From the NCBI GenBank assembly GCA_013399895.1, contig VXBA01000466.1:1-64000 (forward strand): a DNA stretch of 64,000 nucleotides. Reading direction: 5' to 3'. Made by a program: the position numbers and the translations under genes. The DNA is from Serilophus lunatus (lineage: Eukaryota > Chordata > Aves > Passeriformes > Eurylaimidae). Positions 37,069-50,600 of this stretch are shown here, one piece after another. The notes beneath the pieces are model-generated. The model was not told the origin of the DNA and did not search any database. It was given only the letters and a program-made list of their open reading frames with translations. Position 1 is the first letter of the stretch. The number at the start of each line of letters is the position of its first letter.

Positions 37069-39268
37069 CCATTTTTACGTGCTTAGATGGTTGAAAGTGA
37101 GTTACTAAACACTTAACCGATAACCACATAATTCCTTGACACATCGTTTTACTTCTTCAGCAGCCTATGCAAGTATTGGTTTAATAGAGTTTTTGGTAAA
37201 GTTACTATCAGAGCAGATATCACATTCTAGATACAAAGGCAACATTAAGGCCCCTTATATTTTGTATAGGAAGCTTCTAGATGACTTCATGGCCCTAGCA
37301 AGAGAGAAAGGAGATATAGAGGGTTCTACTTCAGTTGTATTTTTACTTTTTGATAAATAGAAGATAGAAATAATATTTTTTGGCTATTAAAGTAGTTAAA
37401 ACACATATTTAATTTTAGTTATTCTGGCTCTAGGCTCGAGAGATGTCTAGAACAATGTTAAGTTCTGGCAAACTTTGTGCTGAGATCCTTATGGGAATAT
37501 CTACATGGGAATGTAATAGCTGATTGCTGCCATAAGAGTGAAATCCACAAATGAAAACTCTGCTTTTAAGTGCAAAGAAAAAATATTTTTCAGATAAGCT
37601 CATGTTCAAATACCCAAAATACTTTCTCTGCTTTGCATAGCTTTTTTATACCGCTGCCATATGGTACCAAGAATTTTCCATCTTAATATCTGGAGACTAT
37701 TTTCTAACAGGAACTACTACATAATTTGGTAGTTTCTTAGTAAGAAGTTTATTATTATTTAAAATTAAGGCATCAAGCCAATTATTTCTTCCTTGTTAAG
37801 TTCACTACAAAAAAGCCCATGGAAAAATATGTGTGACATAAATTACTGTATATATTCAATGACCAGCTGTTTTAAATTTGGACATTAAGTAATTCACTCT
37901 TTTCTGTGTGCATGAGCTGAACGATTTAATAAATTCCCATATGCCCCAACATGTGCCAGCTACACTAGGTTATCGAAAATCCAGCTGCTGTTATGGTAGT
38001 AGCTGCCAATGCTAAAACTAAGGAAGAGAATAATGAATCAGCATCAAGTCAACTAAGACATAAACTGACACAGTTCTACTTAAGATACATGGGAATATAA
38101 TACATTTGGATCTAACATTGATCCAAAGTCAAAGGAAATTTAGTGCCAAGAATTCATGGGCATTGTTTATGATGGAAAATTAATGCAAATCAACCTGTAT
38201 GAAAACAAGTGCCTCCATTTCCCTCAGCTGTCCTTGATGCACAGGAATGCCCTATATATAAACTTATAGTTTGCAAAACAGTGCTTTTCTTTCTTACATA
38301 TCATATTACATGACATGTTTTATAGAGTCAGATTTCTGGATTTTTCAATGATCATATAAAATGGTTATGAAAACGATTATGAAAATTTTACTGGCTTATG
38401 TACAAATATTTTAATACAATCTAAGAGTCAAAGACAAACCACTGTCCTTAAGTCATTGAGCATACAAAGAAAGACATAAAGTAGCCAAACAAAGGGACAG
38501 AGATAATTCTCCAGACGCATATTTTTCTGACAATCAGTACAGAAATATCCATCAAAATATGTCACTATTAACCTTTTAAAAGCTAAGAAAATATTTCCTT
38601 GGATAGGAAATTATTGCTTGTAGTTACAAAAGCTTTGCAGGTGTATGTAATTTTCATCTTCAGGTTAGCATATGCAAACACATTAATGACACTTTCTCCT
38701 ATTTCTCACAATTAGCTCCATTGTTAAATGAAATAATTTTGAAATTATCCTACAACTCATCAGTCCCATAAACAAGATTAGAGTATTGTTATATCAATTT
38801 AAATTTACACAAGATATAGGACATAAAATACTTAATAAAAACAAACAAACAAACAGAAAACCAATGCATTTACATTTGCTAGAGCTGGATCATCTCCAGT
38901 ACACAAAGTATACAATGCTCAAAAGCCACATTAAAGGCAACTTCAATAACTCCAACTTCAAGCAATCTATATATAGTAGTTTAAGTATAAAAATAATTTA
39001 AGAATGCATTATTTGAAAAAGATTAGGAATAAACTGACAAATTAAAAGCATGTCATGCCAAGATTTAAAATGCTTATAAAAGCTCAACCAAAGGGGCAAA
39101 CCACATCAAGGGGCTTACAGAAAACTCAAAGACTTTGAAAGCTTAAAGGACATCATTCTTTTTTCATACTTTAATTATGAAGTTGCAAATAATCGTGTTT
39201 TCAGCCACATGTTCTCAACATTGCAACAAACCCAACACTGTTATTTCGTCAAATATTAGTAGACTTAC

Positions 39269-39414
39269 TTTTCTTTAAGAAAATCCACTACTTGTTTGAA
39301 GTCTGCCACACAGTATTCTCTTTTCATGTCCATGAGCACACTGTCAGAAGCTGACTGGACTGGAATGTGCAGAAAAGCATATACTCTTGGATGATTGAGA
39401 ATCTTTGCCATTTC
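39269..39414 (-). CDS. CDKAL1: CDKAL1 exon: middle of radical-SAM barrel (partial gene)
   Basis: This is an internal coding exon of 146 bp. The acceptor is ataacttgcag and the donor is GAAAA|gtaagt. It starts on a whole codon, directly continuing LEHLE with EMAKILNHPRV, and ends with two bases (AA) of a split Lys codon completed by the next exon. Its 48 full codons contain YAFLHIPVQSASDSVL, the CDKAL1 version of the conserved HxPxQSGS-type motif of MiaB-like methylthiotransferases, then MKREYCVADFKQVVDFLKE. The joins to both neighbouring exons leave no gap against the known vertebrate protein, so no further coding exon is expected in either flanking intron. The exon is intact. Confidence 0.97.
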
Positions 39415-42400
39415 CTGCAAGTTATTAAAAGAGGAAAAACCTTTAAAGCATTATGAAAACAATATACAAAACTCCTTTTAATTAATATATAGGATAAGTA
39501 TCGGTACTAATACTTCTGAAACCCAAATAATACTGAGTTGTAGTAGCCCAGTTTGAAACAGTAGAGACAGGTGAAAATATTTGAAGGCAATTTTGTTTCA
39601 AAAGAAAATAAGAAGAAAGTGATGAGATTGAATTTCCTTTGAGACAAGGATCACATTCCCTATGCAGTACTGATTATGTGATTAAAAGAAAATTTAAGAG
39701 GCAAAGTATTATGAAAATTGGTGCTTTCAGACAGTGGCTGTTTTCAGCTTCAGAAGAAGGCAAGGGTTAGTTGTTTTTTGCCAGAGTAAAATAACTTTTC
39801 AGAGACCAATATGAGAATGTCTGTAACCAGGGTATTCTTAAAGTTGGCCATTTGCTAATTACGGTACAACTCATCATTTGCTCCAGCACTGGTGTGAAAT
39901 GTTTCCTGTGTCATTTCAGAGAAGACCCCAGAAATTAAAAGTGCTTGTCTATAAAATGAATAAAATTGATCAGGGGGAAGCTTCAAAGAGGAGTGACAGC
40001 TTGAAAAGAGACATGGGATGTTATACATTTTGTTGAAATTTTCAGAAAGAAAAAGTTAAGGTAATAGCAAAATACAAACAAACCTCCAAATCAAAGCCAA
40101 GCCAAATCCCTGATAGAGGCTTGGCAGGGTGATGGAACATGAGATGGAGAACAGAATATGGTGGTCTCATTTCTTCCATTTTTACTATTTAAACATCTAA
40201 GGACATACGGTCGAGCAAGAAAGTTTAAATATTTTTAAAAGTTGAGACAAACCAGCATCTAGACTGTGTGCAATATGGTACCATAGAGCTTGTTAATTTT
40301 TATCCTGCAAGAAATAAGTGAACTTGGATAAAGAACCACATTACACCCACAACCAGGTTTTCAGTTACGGTTTTCCCTTTCTCCCTGTGCTGTGAGCATA
40401 CAGCAAATGGCCTGGGACTGAGCATTGCACTGCCTGCTCTTCTGCCATGTGCATTCTGCACACTCTACTCAGGCTCACTCAGACCATTTCTCCTCCTTTT
40501 TTTTGATAGCATAGATATTTTGTCTGAGAACACATACTGCTGCCAGATTTAGTTGTTAAGATGCAACTACTTGCAAATTCTTTCCAGATCATTAGTCAGC
40601 AGTATTAGTCGCGCATCTGGATTTTCTCTCTGTACTTCTACAAGGTTGGCCTAGTTTGTTCAAAGAGAAGGCATGTCATGCCTTTTAACTTTCAGGAACC
40701 CACCTTTCAAAAGCACTGATTTTGAGAGCAAGAAGGAAGAATGCTTTCACAACGTCCACCTTTCATCTGACAAACATATGTGTAAAAAAAACCCCAGAAC
40801 TCTACCAAATCACTTCTGAGAGTAGTTTTGAAAGTTTCTGTCTAAGATACTATTACATAAATGTCTAAAAGAAGTGGTAACATTGGTCAGTGGAACAGCT
40901 GCTCTATCTCAGGTATGTAAGTTTGACATTACAGGAATAGCTATACTGATAATGGAGGCCCCATAATTTGATGCACAGAAAGGCTAAACACAGTGAAGCT
41001 GGAGGTAGCTGGTTTCATGAAAAAGAGGGTAAAGAAAAGGCTACCATGCATCAATACAAATTTTTTGTGTCCGTTTCAAACGGAACCACTTGCCTATGTC
41101 CTTAATTATTTTAGATGTTTAGCTAGAATATATTTTCAAAACGGAAATGGCATAGAACAAGTTCTGTAAAATAAAGTAACAAAAAGGAAAACTCTCCCTT
41201 TTTTAAGCTTTAGAAAATCCTGTAAATGTAATTTACATGAAGCATTCTAGTAGTAATCTGATTTTTTTGTTTATCAGCAATAAAGTATGTTTCTAAAATA
41301 TGAGAAACAGCAAAAGGGATGAAACTTGAGCTATGGACCACAACCTTATTATTCTGCCTATCTGTTAGTTTCAAGTACTTCATTCAATCCTCAAAAACAT
41401 ATTTATAAGAAAATAATGAAAGTCAGTTTTATAAACATGCTTCTGAATCTGCCAAGTTCTTAAAAAGAACTCTATAGTATAGAAAAAAAAATAATTCTCT
41501 GTCACAACTCTCAAATTTTGCATCTGCTGAATAGCAGCCTCTTCAATACGTGAACATTTTATGAATTCTTTTTAAAAGGACTAAATTATTTATTAGAATT
41601 TCTAGATACAAAAGTGTTATTTTATTCTATTTTTTTAAGACTGAGAATCGTTTGATAGAAAAAACTTCATGTTCACTGTGTTTGTTTGGGATAGAAATAG
41701 TATATTTTAAATAAACTATTTTGTTTTACCACAAAATTTTGATTTTTCAAGTCAAAAGTGTGGAAATTCTCTAGTTAGAGGAACAATGTTGGTTTCATTT
41801 CTCTTCACCTTCAAAAAAGAAAATTTGGCTGTGAAGTATGAAGAGGGAAAACCAAATTCTAAAACCTCAAAAGTGCTTTTGTATCCACAGGATTTAAAAA
41901 AACCCCACAAACCACCCAAATCCTCTAGTTGCTTATCTTACAGTAAGATGCAGAATCCTGCTAGAGTCATATTTGATCTCCTTCAGGGGGATGTGGCCAA
42001 GAGGGAGCTTTCAACAACACCTCCTGTAAGAGGAATTAAACTGTGTTCAGCAGCCACAGTTACACAAGACTAATCAGAACTGCACCTTCTAGTTATTCCC
42101 CATGTAAAAAAAACCAACCAAACAAAAAAAACCACACAAAAAAAAACATGTCTTCTGCAATCATTGTTGTCAATAACTTTCAATATTAAGAACACAACTG
42201 GTGTCATTTAAAGTAATTTCCCTTGGTTCTGTACTAATGGGACACAAAATGTTTGGCACTAATTAAGTGAACTTTTCAACTGTCACTACAGGTCCCTGAA
42301 TGCAGTGAGAGCCACAAACATTACTGACTATTCCACTGCTTTATTTTGGTTTAGAAAGATGCACATCAGTCCCTCAGTATCAAAGAACTTGCAATCCTCA

Positions 42401-43027
42401 GAAAGTAAATTGCTTGTCATGTGTATCAGAAATGCACGTATGCAATACATGTTACGTATCTGGGAAACCTAATACAGTCTAGCTGCTGTACTTCCAACTC
42501 AGAGTATTCTTTGAACTGTGAAAGAGATGTAGCAGGTGGTGTTAGCTGCACAGATACCGCATACTACCCACAACACTGAAAGGCTTTCAGATATGTTCTA
42601 GACACTCAAAGCTCCTTCAATAGATGAGGAAGTTGCAAACAACTCTATTGTTAACTCCTTTTTTTGCTTACTTTCTGTATCTAAAAGTTACACAAAATAT
42701 GCTGCACGTGCTTTGAATCAAAGGTCCTACCGATTAACTGAACTCCCAGCAGGTACTTGAGGATTGTAACAATTAACTTTTTTCACAAAAGAGAAATTAT
42801 TAACACAAACCAAACACGAGATAGAAACACCTGATGACCCACTGCTTCATTGTCATTCAATTTTAAGTACCACCAGTGGTCTTAAATTTACCTTTTATAA
42901 TGGGGAACTCAGAGTGAGCCATTCACAAGTAAAGAAAAATAATGAACTAAACAAAAGGTTTCCAAGATTACATCAGAAATCTGGATAAATCAATCTTCCA
43001 AACTTTGCAGTAGAATGTAAATATCAC

Positions 43028-43063
43028 ATATTTATCTGATATTTCACATATCAGATATAAATA
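43028..43063. repeat. AT-rich inverted repeat
   Basis: TATTTATCTGATAT is followed after TTCAC by ATATCAGATATAAATA: a 14-bp arm pairing with its complement apart from a 2-base bulge. The 9-mer ATATCACAT also flanks it as a direct repeat at 43021 and 43061. Confidence 0.8.
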
Positions 43064-44588
43064 TCACATTCAAACCTTGAACTTTAAGGTAAGACTGCTC
43101 CAGTCTAACCTTTTATCCTCCCTACACCTAAAATGACACTGACATTCTTTACCACATAGGTTTGATTAAATTACAGCTACTATGCACTGAACAGTCATAC
43201 TTAGTCAATGCTGACAGATTTTCCCATATCGCATATTACACACATCACTTAATAAAACTATTAGTTAATATCCCAAAGAGTATTTGAAGGACATGATGTG
43301 CTAATGCATAATGGTATTTCACACTGTCTCAACATTCTAAGTTTAACATCTGTTGCCTGTTGTTTTTTAGAAATATATATATTACATATTTTAAAAAAGT
43401 GCTTTGTGTTACTAGATATAATTATGTATTTCAGAAGAAAAAATGCAACATAGAATTTTATTTCCATCTGCAAACAATAAAAGAACAACTTTTTGAAATT
43501 ATATGACTGTGAAAGAAGATTTCTGTCTTTCATCATGACTGAAACAGCCAATTCCCCAGGAATCTGAAAATGTATCTGTGAATGAAAGGACACAGTACAC
43601 AAAAAATGACATTTCATTTAGAAACTAAAAGGTCAAAGAGTAGCACAAAGTGTTTAAACCTGACACTATGAAAAATAGGAGTCATCTATATTTGGAATCT
43701 AACAATGTATGCAAAACATCCTTTAGGATACTGATCACATAGGAAATATTTTTTTTTCCAGTTTTTAGCAGCTGAAGTACGTCAGAACACAAGGCATATT
43801 ACCAGAAAGATTTCTATCTAGTTAATATTTTTTTTATCCTACAATACACAAATCTAACCATCTAACCAGAAAATCACTTCTGTTTTTAATGACACCACAG
43901 TGCAACCAGAGACAATACACAGTATCTATGCAAGCTGTTCAGTCAGTGATTCTTTCCCCCAACCTAAAGTAGGCCAAAATACAGTATTTCAAATCTGCCT
44001 CATGTTTGAGTAACAATAAAGTGAATAACTTGTTCCTAGCAAAAGAATTTTGTCCTCTATCAGCAGTGAAGTCCAAAGAAACCCTCATCCATATGGAGAC
44101 ATGAAAAATGGCATTCCCTCAAAATTTCAACCCCTTGTGGCAGATGTTAGTTTGGGATGTCACAAGGGGTGTCTGATGACTTGTCTTTGAGAAGCCAAAT
44201 GGTGCCATCACCAGCACAGTCTGGATGAAAATCAAGTGGTTGTGACCCATTTTAAAAAGTCCTCTGCTGCAGTGCAACTCAGGAACAAATGCAATCTTGT
44301 GATTCAGGAATAGGAATATGATTCGAGTCTGGAAAGCCCATAACACTTTTGTTAAAACTATTGAACAGGGAACTCTCCGCCGGCTTCCCACCCCCCTATG
44401 AGTAATGGGGCTGTAAAAACCTAAGAACATGTGGGATGTACAACTGCAAACCTCCTCAGGGACACTGGTTGGAAGGCAATGCCTCTCCTTCATCTGTATA
44501 TGAACTGGGGGAGTTGTAATGAAGCTGCATGATGGGCAAGCTTAGTGGCAACCCCTACCCAATGTAATATGACATGACATAGTGAGGT

Positions 44589-44612
44589 CTTTATCCTATC
44601 ATTAGGATAAAG
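44589..44612. repeat. Perfect 10-bp inverted repeat, 4-nt loop
   Basis: CTTTATCCTA-TCAT-TAGGATAAAG. On the minus strand it would read as a stable short hairpin, but no T-run or other RNA signal follows. Confidence 0.85.
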
Positions 44613-47600
44613 GCAAGTCACATTGGAGCAGTTAGAAGCCCACGCAATTCTAACCAATGTAATTTGAAACTTAAAATCAAATCTTTGGGTTGCCAGATGG
44701 AGGGCAAAAATCTGTTTTGTCATATGGGAAAAATGCCTTCTACATTACTAAACAGAAAGCTGGTATTAGCTCAGGCCACCCTTAGAAGTGGATATAAACC
44801 AGACTGCAAGCTGTGATTTGCTGATAGGAAAACTAGTCATGAGAGCCATATGCTCAGCCCTAGCTGTTCCCAGCTGTTCTCCTAGGTGCAGGATCTCTCT
44901 TCCAACATCAGAAAATAGACAATCATAGCTGAACATTGTTTCTCCATCATAGCTACATATTAAGCCTAAGCACTTAAAAAAGACCAAACCAAGCCTTAAC
45001 AAAAATATCTAATACTCCCTCAAAAGCTTGCCACATCTTCCTTTATTAAAAAAGAGGACAGGCTAACTCAAGTTGTTGCACAAAAAGTAATATTCAGACA
45101 ATATCACAATACAATAACTGTATTTCACAGTCCACAGCTTCAGTTGATGTTTGTTGCACTCTTCCTGTGAGTCAATGAACAAACAAGGAAATACACAGCA
45201 TCAAATACCAGCTACCTGATTTTTAAACACAGAAATATCAGGTACATATGTTTCTCTCCAAGATTATACGTGGTATAACTAAGAATAAAAAGAGACTCCG
45301 CCGAGAGTACTGTTTCTTTGTATATATCTCATAAAAATGGTAATTCCCAGTATAGATATCTTAAACCAAAGTTCTTCACAACAAGCAAGTTGTTATCCCT
45401 ATCACAACATGCTTCCAATATTAAAGTAGGACAAACTTTCTATTGAGTAAAATGTTAAGCACCAGCATCTGCACTCGTTAGATTGCTTATTACTCAGTCT
45501 GTAGTGAGCCATGTGCCCAAGAACATCTGAGTCTCTGCATCACCAAAACACAGCTGGTTCAGTGACACATTCAGCATTAATACTGAATACCTTTCTGCAA
45601 GGTATTGCACACCTTCAGTTCCCACAGGAACTGGCGGAAGCTGTGTGGCTGGAAACATGCAGTAAAATGGTTCAGTGCTTTCAAAGATGAGAACTGTTAT
45701 TGCTTCTGCTGCTGCAGCCATCATTACAAACCTAAGGAGACTTTGTGGAGCTTCAGAATTCTGTTTGTCCAGTTTCAATAAATTGATTCACTTTAAGGTA
45801 AAATGCACATTTAATTAATGGCTAGTGTGATGGTTTAATGACTTAAAGGCAGTCAACCAAAAAGCTAATACTATTTCCTTGTGAAATGATTAATTCTGAT
45901 GTGCAAGAAAACACACATTTTTTCATTTTCTCTATGTTGCTCTCCAATTTCTCATCATTAAGCACACCTCAAATTAAGTACTTTTTCCAGAAGTAAATTA
46001 ATACTCCACTTTGCAGTATGTGTTAGAAACACATATTGTGAAATTCCCTAGAAAGGTGATTTATTGCAACAGCACACTGCTACTTTAAATAACTCTCTGT
46101 CTCAATCATGCTTTATGCTAATAAAACACTGAAAATTAATTAAAGCATAGAGAGGCACACACCATAGGCGAGTAGGACTGTCACACTACCTTGTTGTCTT
46201 CAGAAAGCTGAATGAGTGAAATGGATTGCTAGTTTCATCCATACTACGCATTTGTTCATCACCTCAAAAACGAGAATCCCATAGGATAGAAAAGAATTGA
46301 TGGTTTCTTCTCAGAAGGAAGTCACTGAACGAATGGCACACCCCCCTCCAGATTTCAGCTGTGCCAAACCAGCGCAATGCCAGAAGCCTCTCTTATTGTT
46401 TCCCTCTGTTTCAAAGAAGCAAGTACAATACTTAATATATGACCTGCTCCAGCAGGTTCCAGTGGAAGGAAAATAGTGGAAGGTTTTAATCAAAACTTAA
46501 GCCTTCAGGCAAGTACTAACTCTTTCTTTTGCGAGCTGACCTAAATTTCATAGTAAAAAAGAATAAAAATATTCTGAACCAAAATGACAAGACTGATATC
46601 ACAGAAATTACATTCTTCGGTAGCCCTTGCACATTTAACACAACTAAACCAATTGAATTCAAAGACTGGGTAAGAAGAGATTTTATGTCTTTTCCTCAAT
46701 TAACAAGGGTATAGAAATCAAAAAACAGCATAATTGTGTGGGTTTTTTAAAGTTTCTAGAACATACTGTATTTCCCTCTCATTTTTAAAGAACAATTGCC
46801 TCAAAAAAATCAATCTTTTTTTAAATAAATGCCAAAGCCTAACGAAGCAAGCAGTCTTACTGAAGATTATGTAGATGATGTTGTGAAGCACAGTGAATGT
46901 GACAGCTCATCTATCAAAGAAAACAAAAGGGCTTATGCATCTAAACTAAAGAGAAACTTTGGGAAGAGCATGAGGAGTAGTTGGTAGAAATTTACTTATT
47001 ATAATATAAATAACTAGGAAAGTGAAATCTTACTTAACAATGAAGGCAGAAATATTAAAAGAAGATGGCACAGTTCGTTATGCAAGCTATATGTCAATAG
47101 TTTCTACCTCAATGCCTTAAAGCACATGGCAGCTGATAAAATTCCCACTTAGCAGAAATGCAGTGTCTCATATATGCATTACCCATTCTTTCAATGGTGA
47201 TTTTTATTTTCTGCTAGTAATTCACCAAAGAAGTAAGCTCCTGCTCCAAAGGAGTGCTGGGATGAGAAAATATTATAAGCAATTGACAACCTGACACTCA
47301 GCACAAGATTGAGTGAGGCTCTGTCTGCATTTAAATACTCTTTATTCTCATGCTATCTAATGAGCAAGAGAGGCATTCATACGAGCAAATCATAATTTAG
47401 GTACAGTTAAATATGCACAGCTTTAACTGGTCAAGCAGTGTGCTACTTAATGTTAACCCCTGTTTGCAACACCAATTTTTATTCACAGATTATTAAATAC
47501 AGCAGAGCACTAGATGCATGCATAAAATATTCTGTCTGGATGGAAAAGTGAATTTTGCATAAATAAAACCATTTCTTTCTCTGTGTATCTCTAAGCATGT

Positions 47601-50600
47601 TTTCTACTACAGTTAGTAAAGATCAGGAAACACATTCCCAGAAATACAAATATTCCCTTCCACATTGCCTGGAAGGAAATCTTTATTGTTCATCAACGTT
47701 GCTAATATAACATTGCTAAAGTTTTTGAGAGCACCTAAGATTTACGAATACAACACAAAACCATCAGGAAGAGTTAAATTGATTCTTATTTTGACATTTA
47801 TTAAGCCAAATCATATTCTACCAGATGGAAACGAACATGTCACCAAGCATTTATAGATACTAGGATCTGCTGAGTCTGAGATCTTAAAACTCTAGATTAG
47901 AGAAAGAGGTGTGACAAAATGTATCCCAAAGCACAGCACAGATTCATCCATTTCCTAACCCCATAATATCAAAAAAATACATTCATTCTGGGGTGAGCTC
48001 ATGCTCCCATGGCAAAATGTCTTCAGGAGTAATTGCAAGGAAATGTGCTGTACTTGAAAACCTCAAAGACAAAGAACACTTTGAGAGGAAGAATAGGAGA
48101 GACGGACTATTTCAGTACTAAAAAATAAAAGGCAGGAATACTCAGAGTAAGAAGAGAAGCATACATAGCTTACACAGGACAAATAAGCATTTAACGTAAT
48201 ACCAAAGGAAATAGTAAACATCCCTTCACATCCCCGCCACTCCCACTTTCCTATTTATTTTTAAGCCCAGATGCAATTGCCCCTGTCCTCCTTCCTTTAC
48301 TATATGAGATTCCTTTCAATTATACTGCTAGCAAGACAAACACAGTTTGCATAGAGACAACTTTGCAATTACAGTAAGGGAAAGTTGCATGGTCCACCGA
48401 CTACAAAACACTACAAAACTCACAGTTATAAGAAGTCAAGGGCTTAACTATTCATTTATTTAAATGTATGCTGCAGTTTTCATTTTCTCCTGGACAAATC
48501 AACAGATTTTAATTGGCACTTTCAAAAGCAGCAGTCTATGAAAATGACAAAAAATAATACCAGAAACAAAGCAAACACATGCCCTAAAGGCCTTTTAATT
48601 CTTGAAATCATGCTGCCCTTTTATTTGCCATTGAGGAATGTATGCTTATTATTTCCTTTTTAAACACATTTCAATCAGCTTACACTCTAGGTTATTCAAA
48701 ACTTGAGCACAATGCTCAAAAACGCTTGGTATAATCAGAGGAAAAAAAGGACAATAGAGAAAAAAGAAAAATGAATTAGTTATTTTACTGTAATACATTT
48801 TTATGTGCTGTGTCAGGGCACATTTGAGGAAGCCATCTGTAGGATATCAGCTTCAATGAGGTTAAGGAACATAAACACTGAGCTGACACGGAAAATCAAA
48901 GCAAAAGAGCAAAGAAATACTATTGCGACTCGTGGTACACTTGGCACACCTCATGCATTTAAAGACGATGCTGCCATGCAGACTCCATCTCAATGGCTGG
49001 CATATCACTCAAATGTCCTGAATTAATAACGGAGATAGAGCCCACAGATGGCATATAGTATGGTTTGAGACAGACTCATTTTGACAGGTGACAAAGACGA
49101 CTACTCATCTAGTCATGTGAAATTAAGCACTTACGGGAATGGCAGGTGTGAACGGCCTCCTTTATACAGATTTGGAAGCATCCCATCACTCACAGAAAGT
49201 GCTGCACTACAATCCCAGACAACTCTGGAAGTAAAGTTAGTATTAAATCTGCAAGGGAGGTAAGTTAAGGCTGAGATGCGAGTCTCTGCCCCTTTACAGT
49301 CTTGATGATATATATTCCTTCACGATTTAGACAGTTCCAGATACTCAAAAAGAGTATTAAGTTAAAACCTAAGTAAGGAAAAGTTGAATATAGTCGAGAC
49401 AATAATTAGTATCTAACACTGTGCCACAAACATTAATTAATTTCAAGCTGGTATACACTTGGCCTTACTTTCCACTTTCACAGTAACTCCCTTTCATCAT
49501 TTAACTCCTACCACTGTTTTAATGGACCTTTCCCAACTCTCTGTCCTCAACAGTCACTGCAAGTGGATGTTAAACACCATCTCACTAGAGCACTAGTGAA
49601 TAGCTTCATAATATGGTTGTAGAAAAAGTGCCTGGAGGTTACTTCTAATGCAGGGTGTATTCCTTATGTACATTTCGTACATGTTGATACTATAGGATGA
49701 TAAAATTTTGCCATCTGGCAGTGTGTGTAATTAGAGCAGTAGCTCTGTGCAAAGACATATGGGCAAGAGTATACAGGGTAACTAGACACTTGTGCATTCC
49801 TTTTAGGTTTTGCTAAGACTATAAAATAGATTTGAACACTAACCTTCACCTCTAACATTATATAAAATTTTTTAAAAAAACAAATCTGAGGTAAATTATT
49901 TTTTCCTGACCATAGTCCAGGTCTGTTTCCTAAAATGTTTTGCCATGTAGATAAAATCCCAGGTTTTCCTCACTGTCATGTTGCATCAACATATTAAGAA
50001 AGGACTGACATTGGATGAGGGCACATATCTTAAAAATTCAGTTTGAGACCAAACTTCAAATAAGCAAGCTATATGCTTCATTATGTGAACATTCAAACAG
50101 ATTGCTAAGACTGTGAAAGAACACTTTGGAAAACACAATACTATCTTCATTGCTTGGCCAGATTTTCTCCAAAAGGAAAACCAAGGATGTCTTCCGCAGG
50201 TAAACCACAAGCTATGACTTTTTTCTCACTCTTAGTACAATGTTGGGGTCTTTGGTACTTCAGTTTCTTTAAACACGCCAAATAATCCTCTCCGTCATAC
50301 CAACAAACCTCACACAAGAAGTCCTTCTAGGATCAGCTGCACTCACTCTAATGTGCCTGTTGAAAGCAGCAGTGAAATTTTGATACGCAATTTCCCATGC
50401 TCCCTTCACAGCCATGGGTTTGTTCAGCTTGCAGAGTGACTTAGCAGTGGGCAAACTAAGTTAACTTTCAAGGAAATCAGAGCAGAAGCTATTCTCCAGA
50501 TGCACAGCCAGTGTACTCCCTAGGTGGGAATAGAGAGATTCAAACCAATGATCTGTCTTTGAAACAGCTTTAGATCGCATCAAGTGGGAAATTTTGACTA

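Larger units (their letters stand above)
5864..39268 (-). other. CDKAL1 intron, complete, 33,405 bp
   Basis: The intron is bounded by the donor complementary to 39263-39268 (GTAAGT) and the acceptor next to 5864. It holds most of the repeats of the window: the CR1 cluster at 6.7-8.1 kb, the LTR and GC-rich block at 13.7-15.1 kb, an LTR at 15.8 kb, old CR1 at 18 kb, a microsatellite at 20.4 kb, an LTR fragment at 27.4 kb, (AC)n at 30.8 kb and a CR1 end at 33.3 kb. In 8086-13689, 18426-20360, 20539-27361, 28116-30760, 30803-33325 and 33401-39268 I see only AT-rich unique DNA and short chance open frames, apart from sites mentioned in the findings. Confidence 0.93.

Noticed and set aside
44119..44493. 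124-codon minus-strand frame in a slightly GC-richer stretch
   Set aside because: I could not match it to any protein or mobile element, and there is no supporting signal.
44589..44612. Hairpin considered as a terminator or microRNA stem
   Set aside because: Stem is only 10 bp with no T-run, too short for a microRNA precursor, and intrinsic terminators do not apply in a vertebrate intron.
45494..45778. 94-codon minus-strand frame with an Ala-rich start resembling a signal peptide
   Set aside because: The hydrophobic stretch is short and interrupted by acidic residues, and no homologue was recognised; likely chance.
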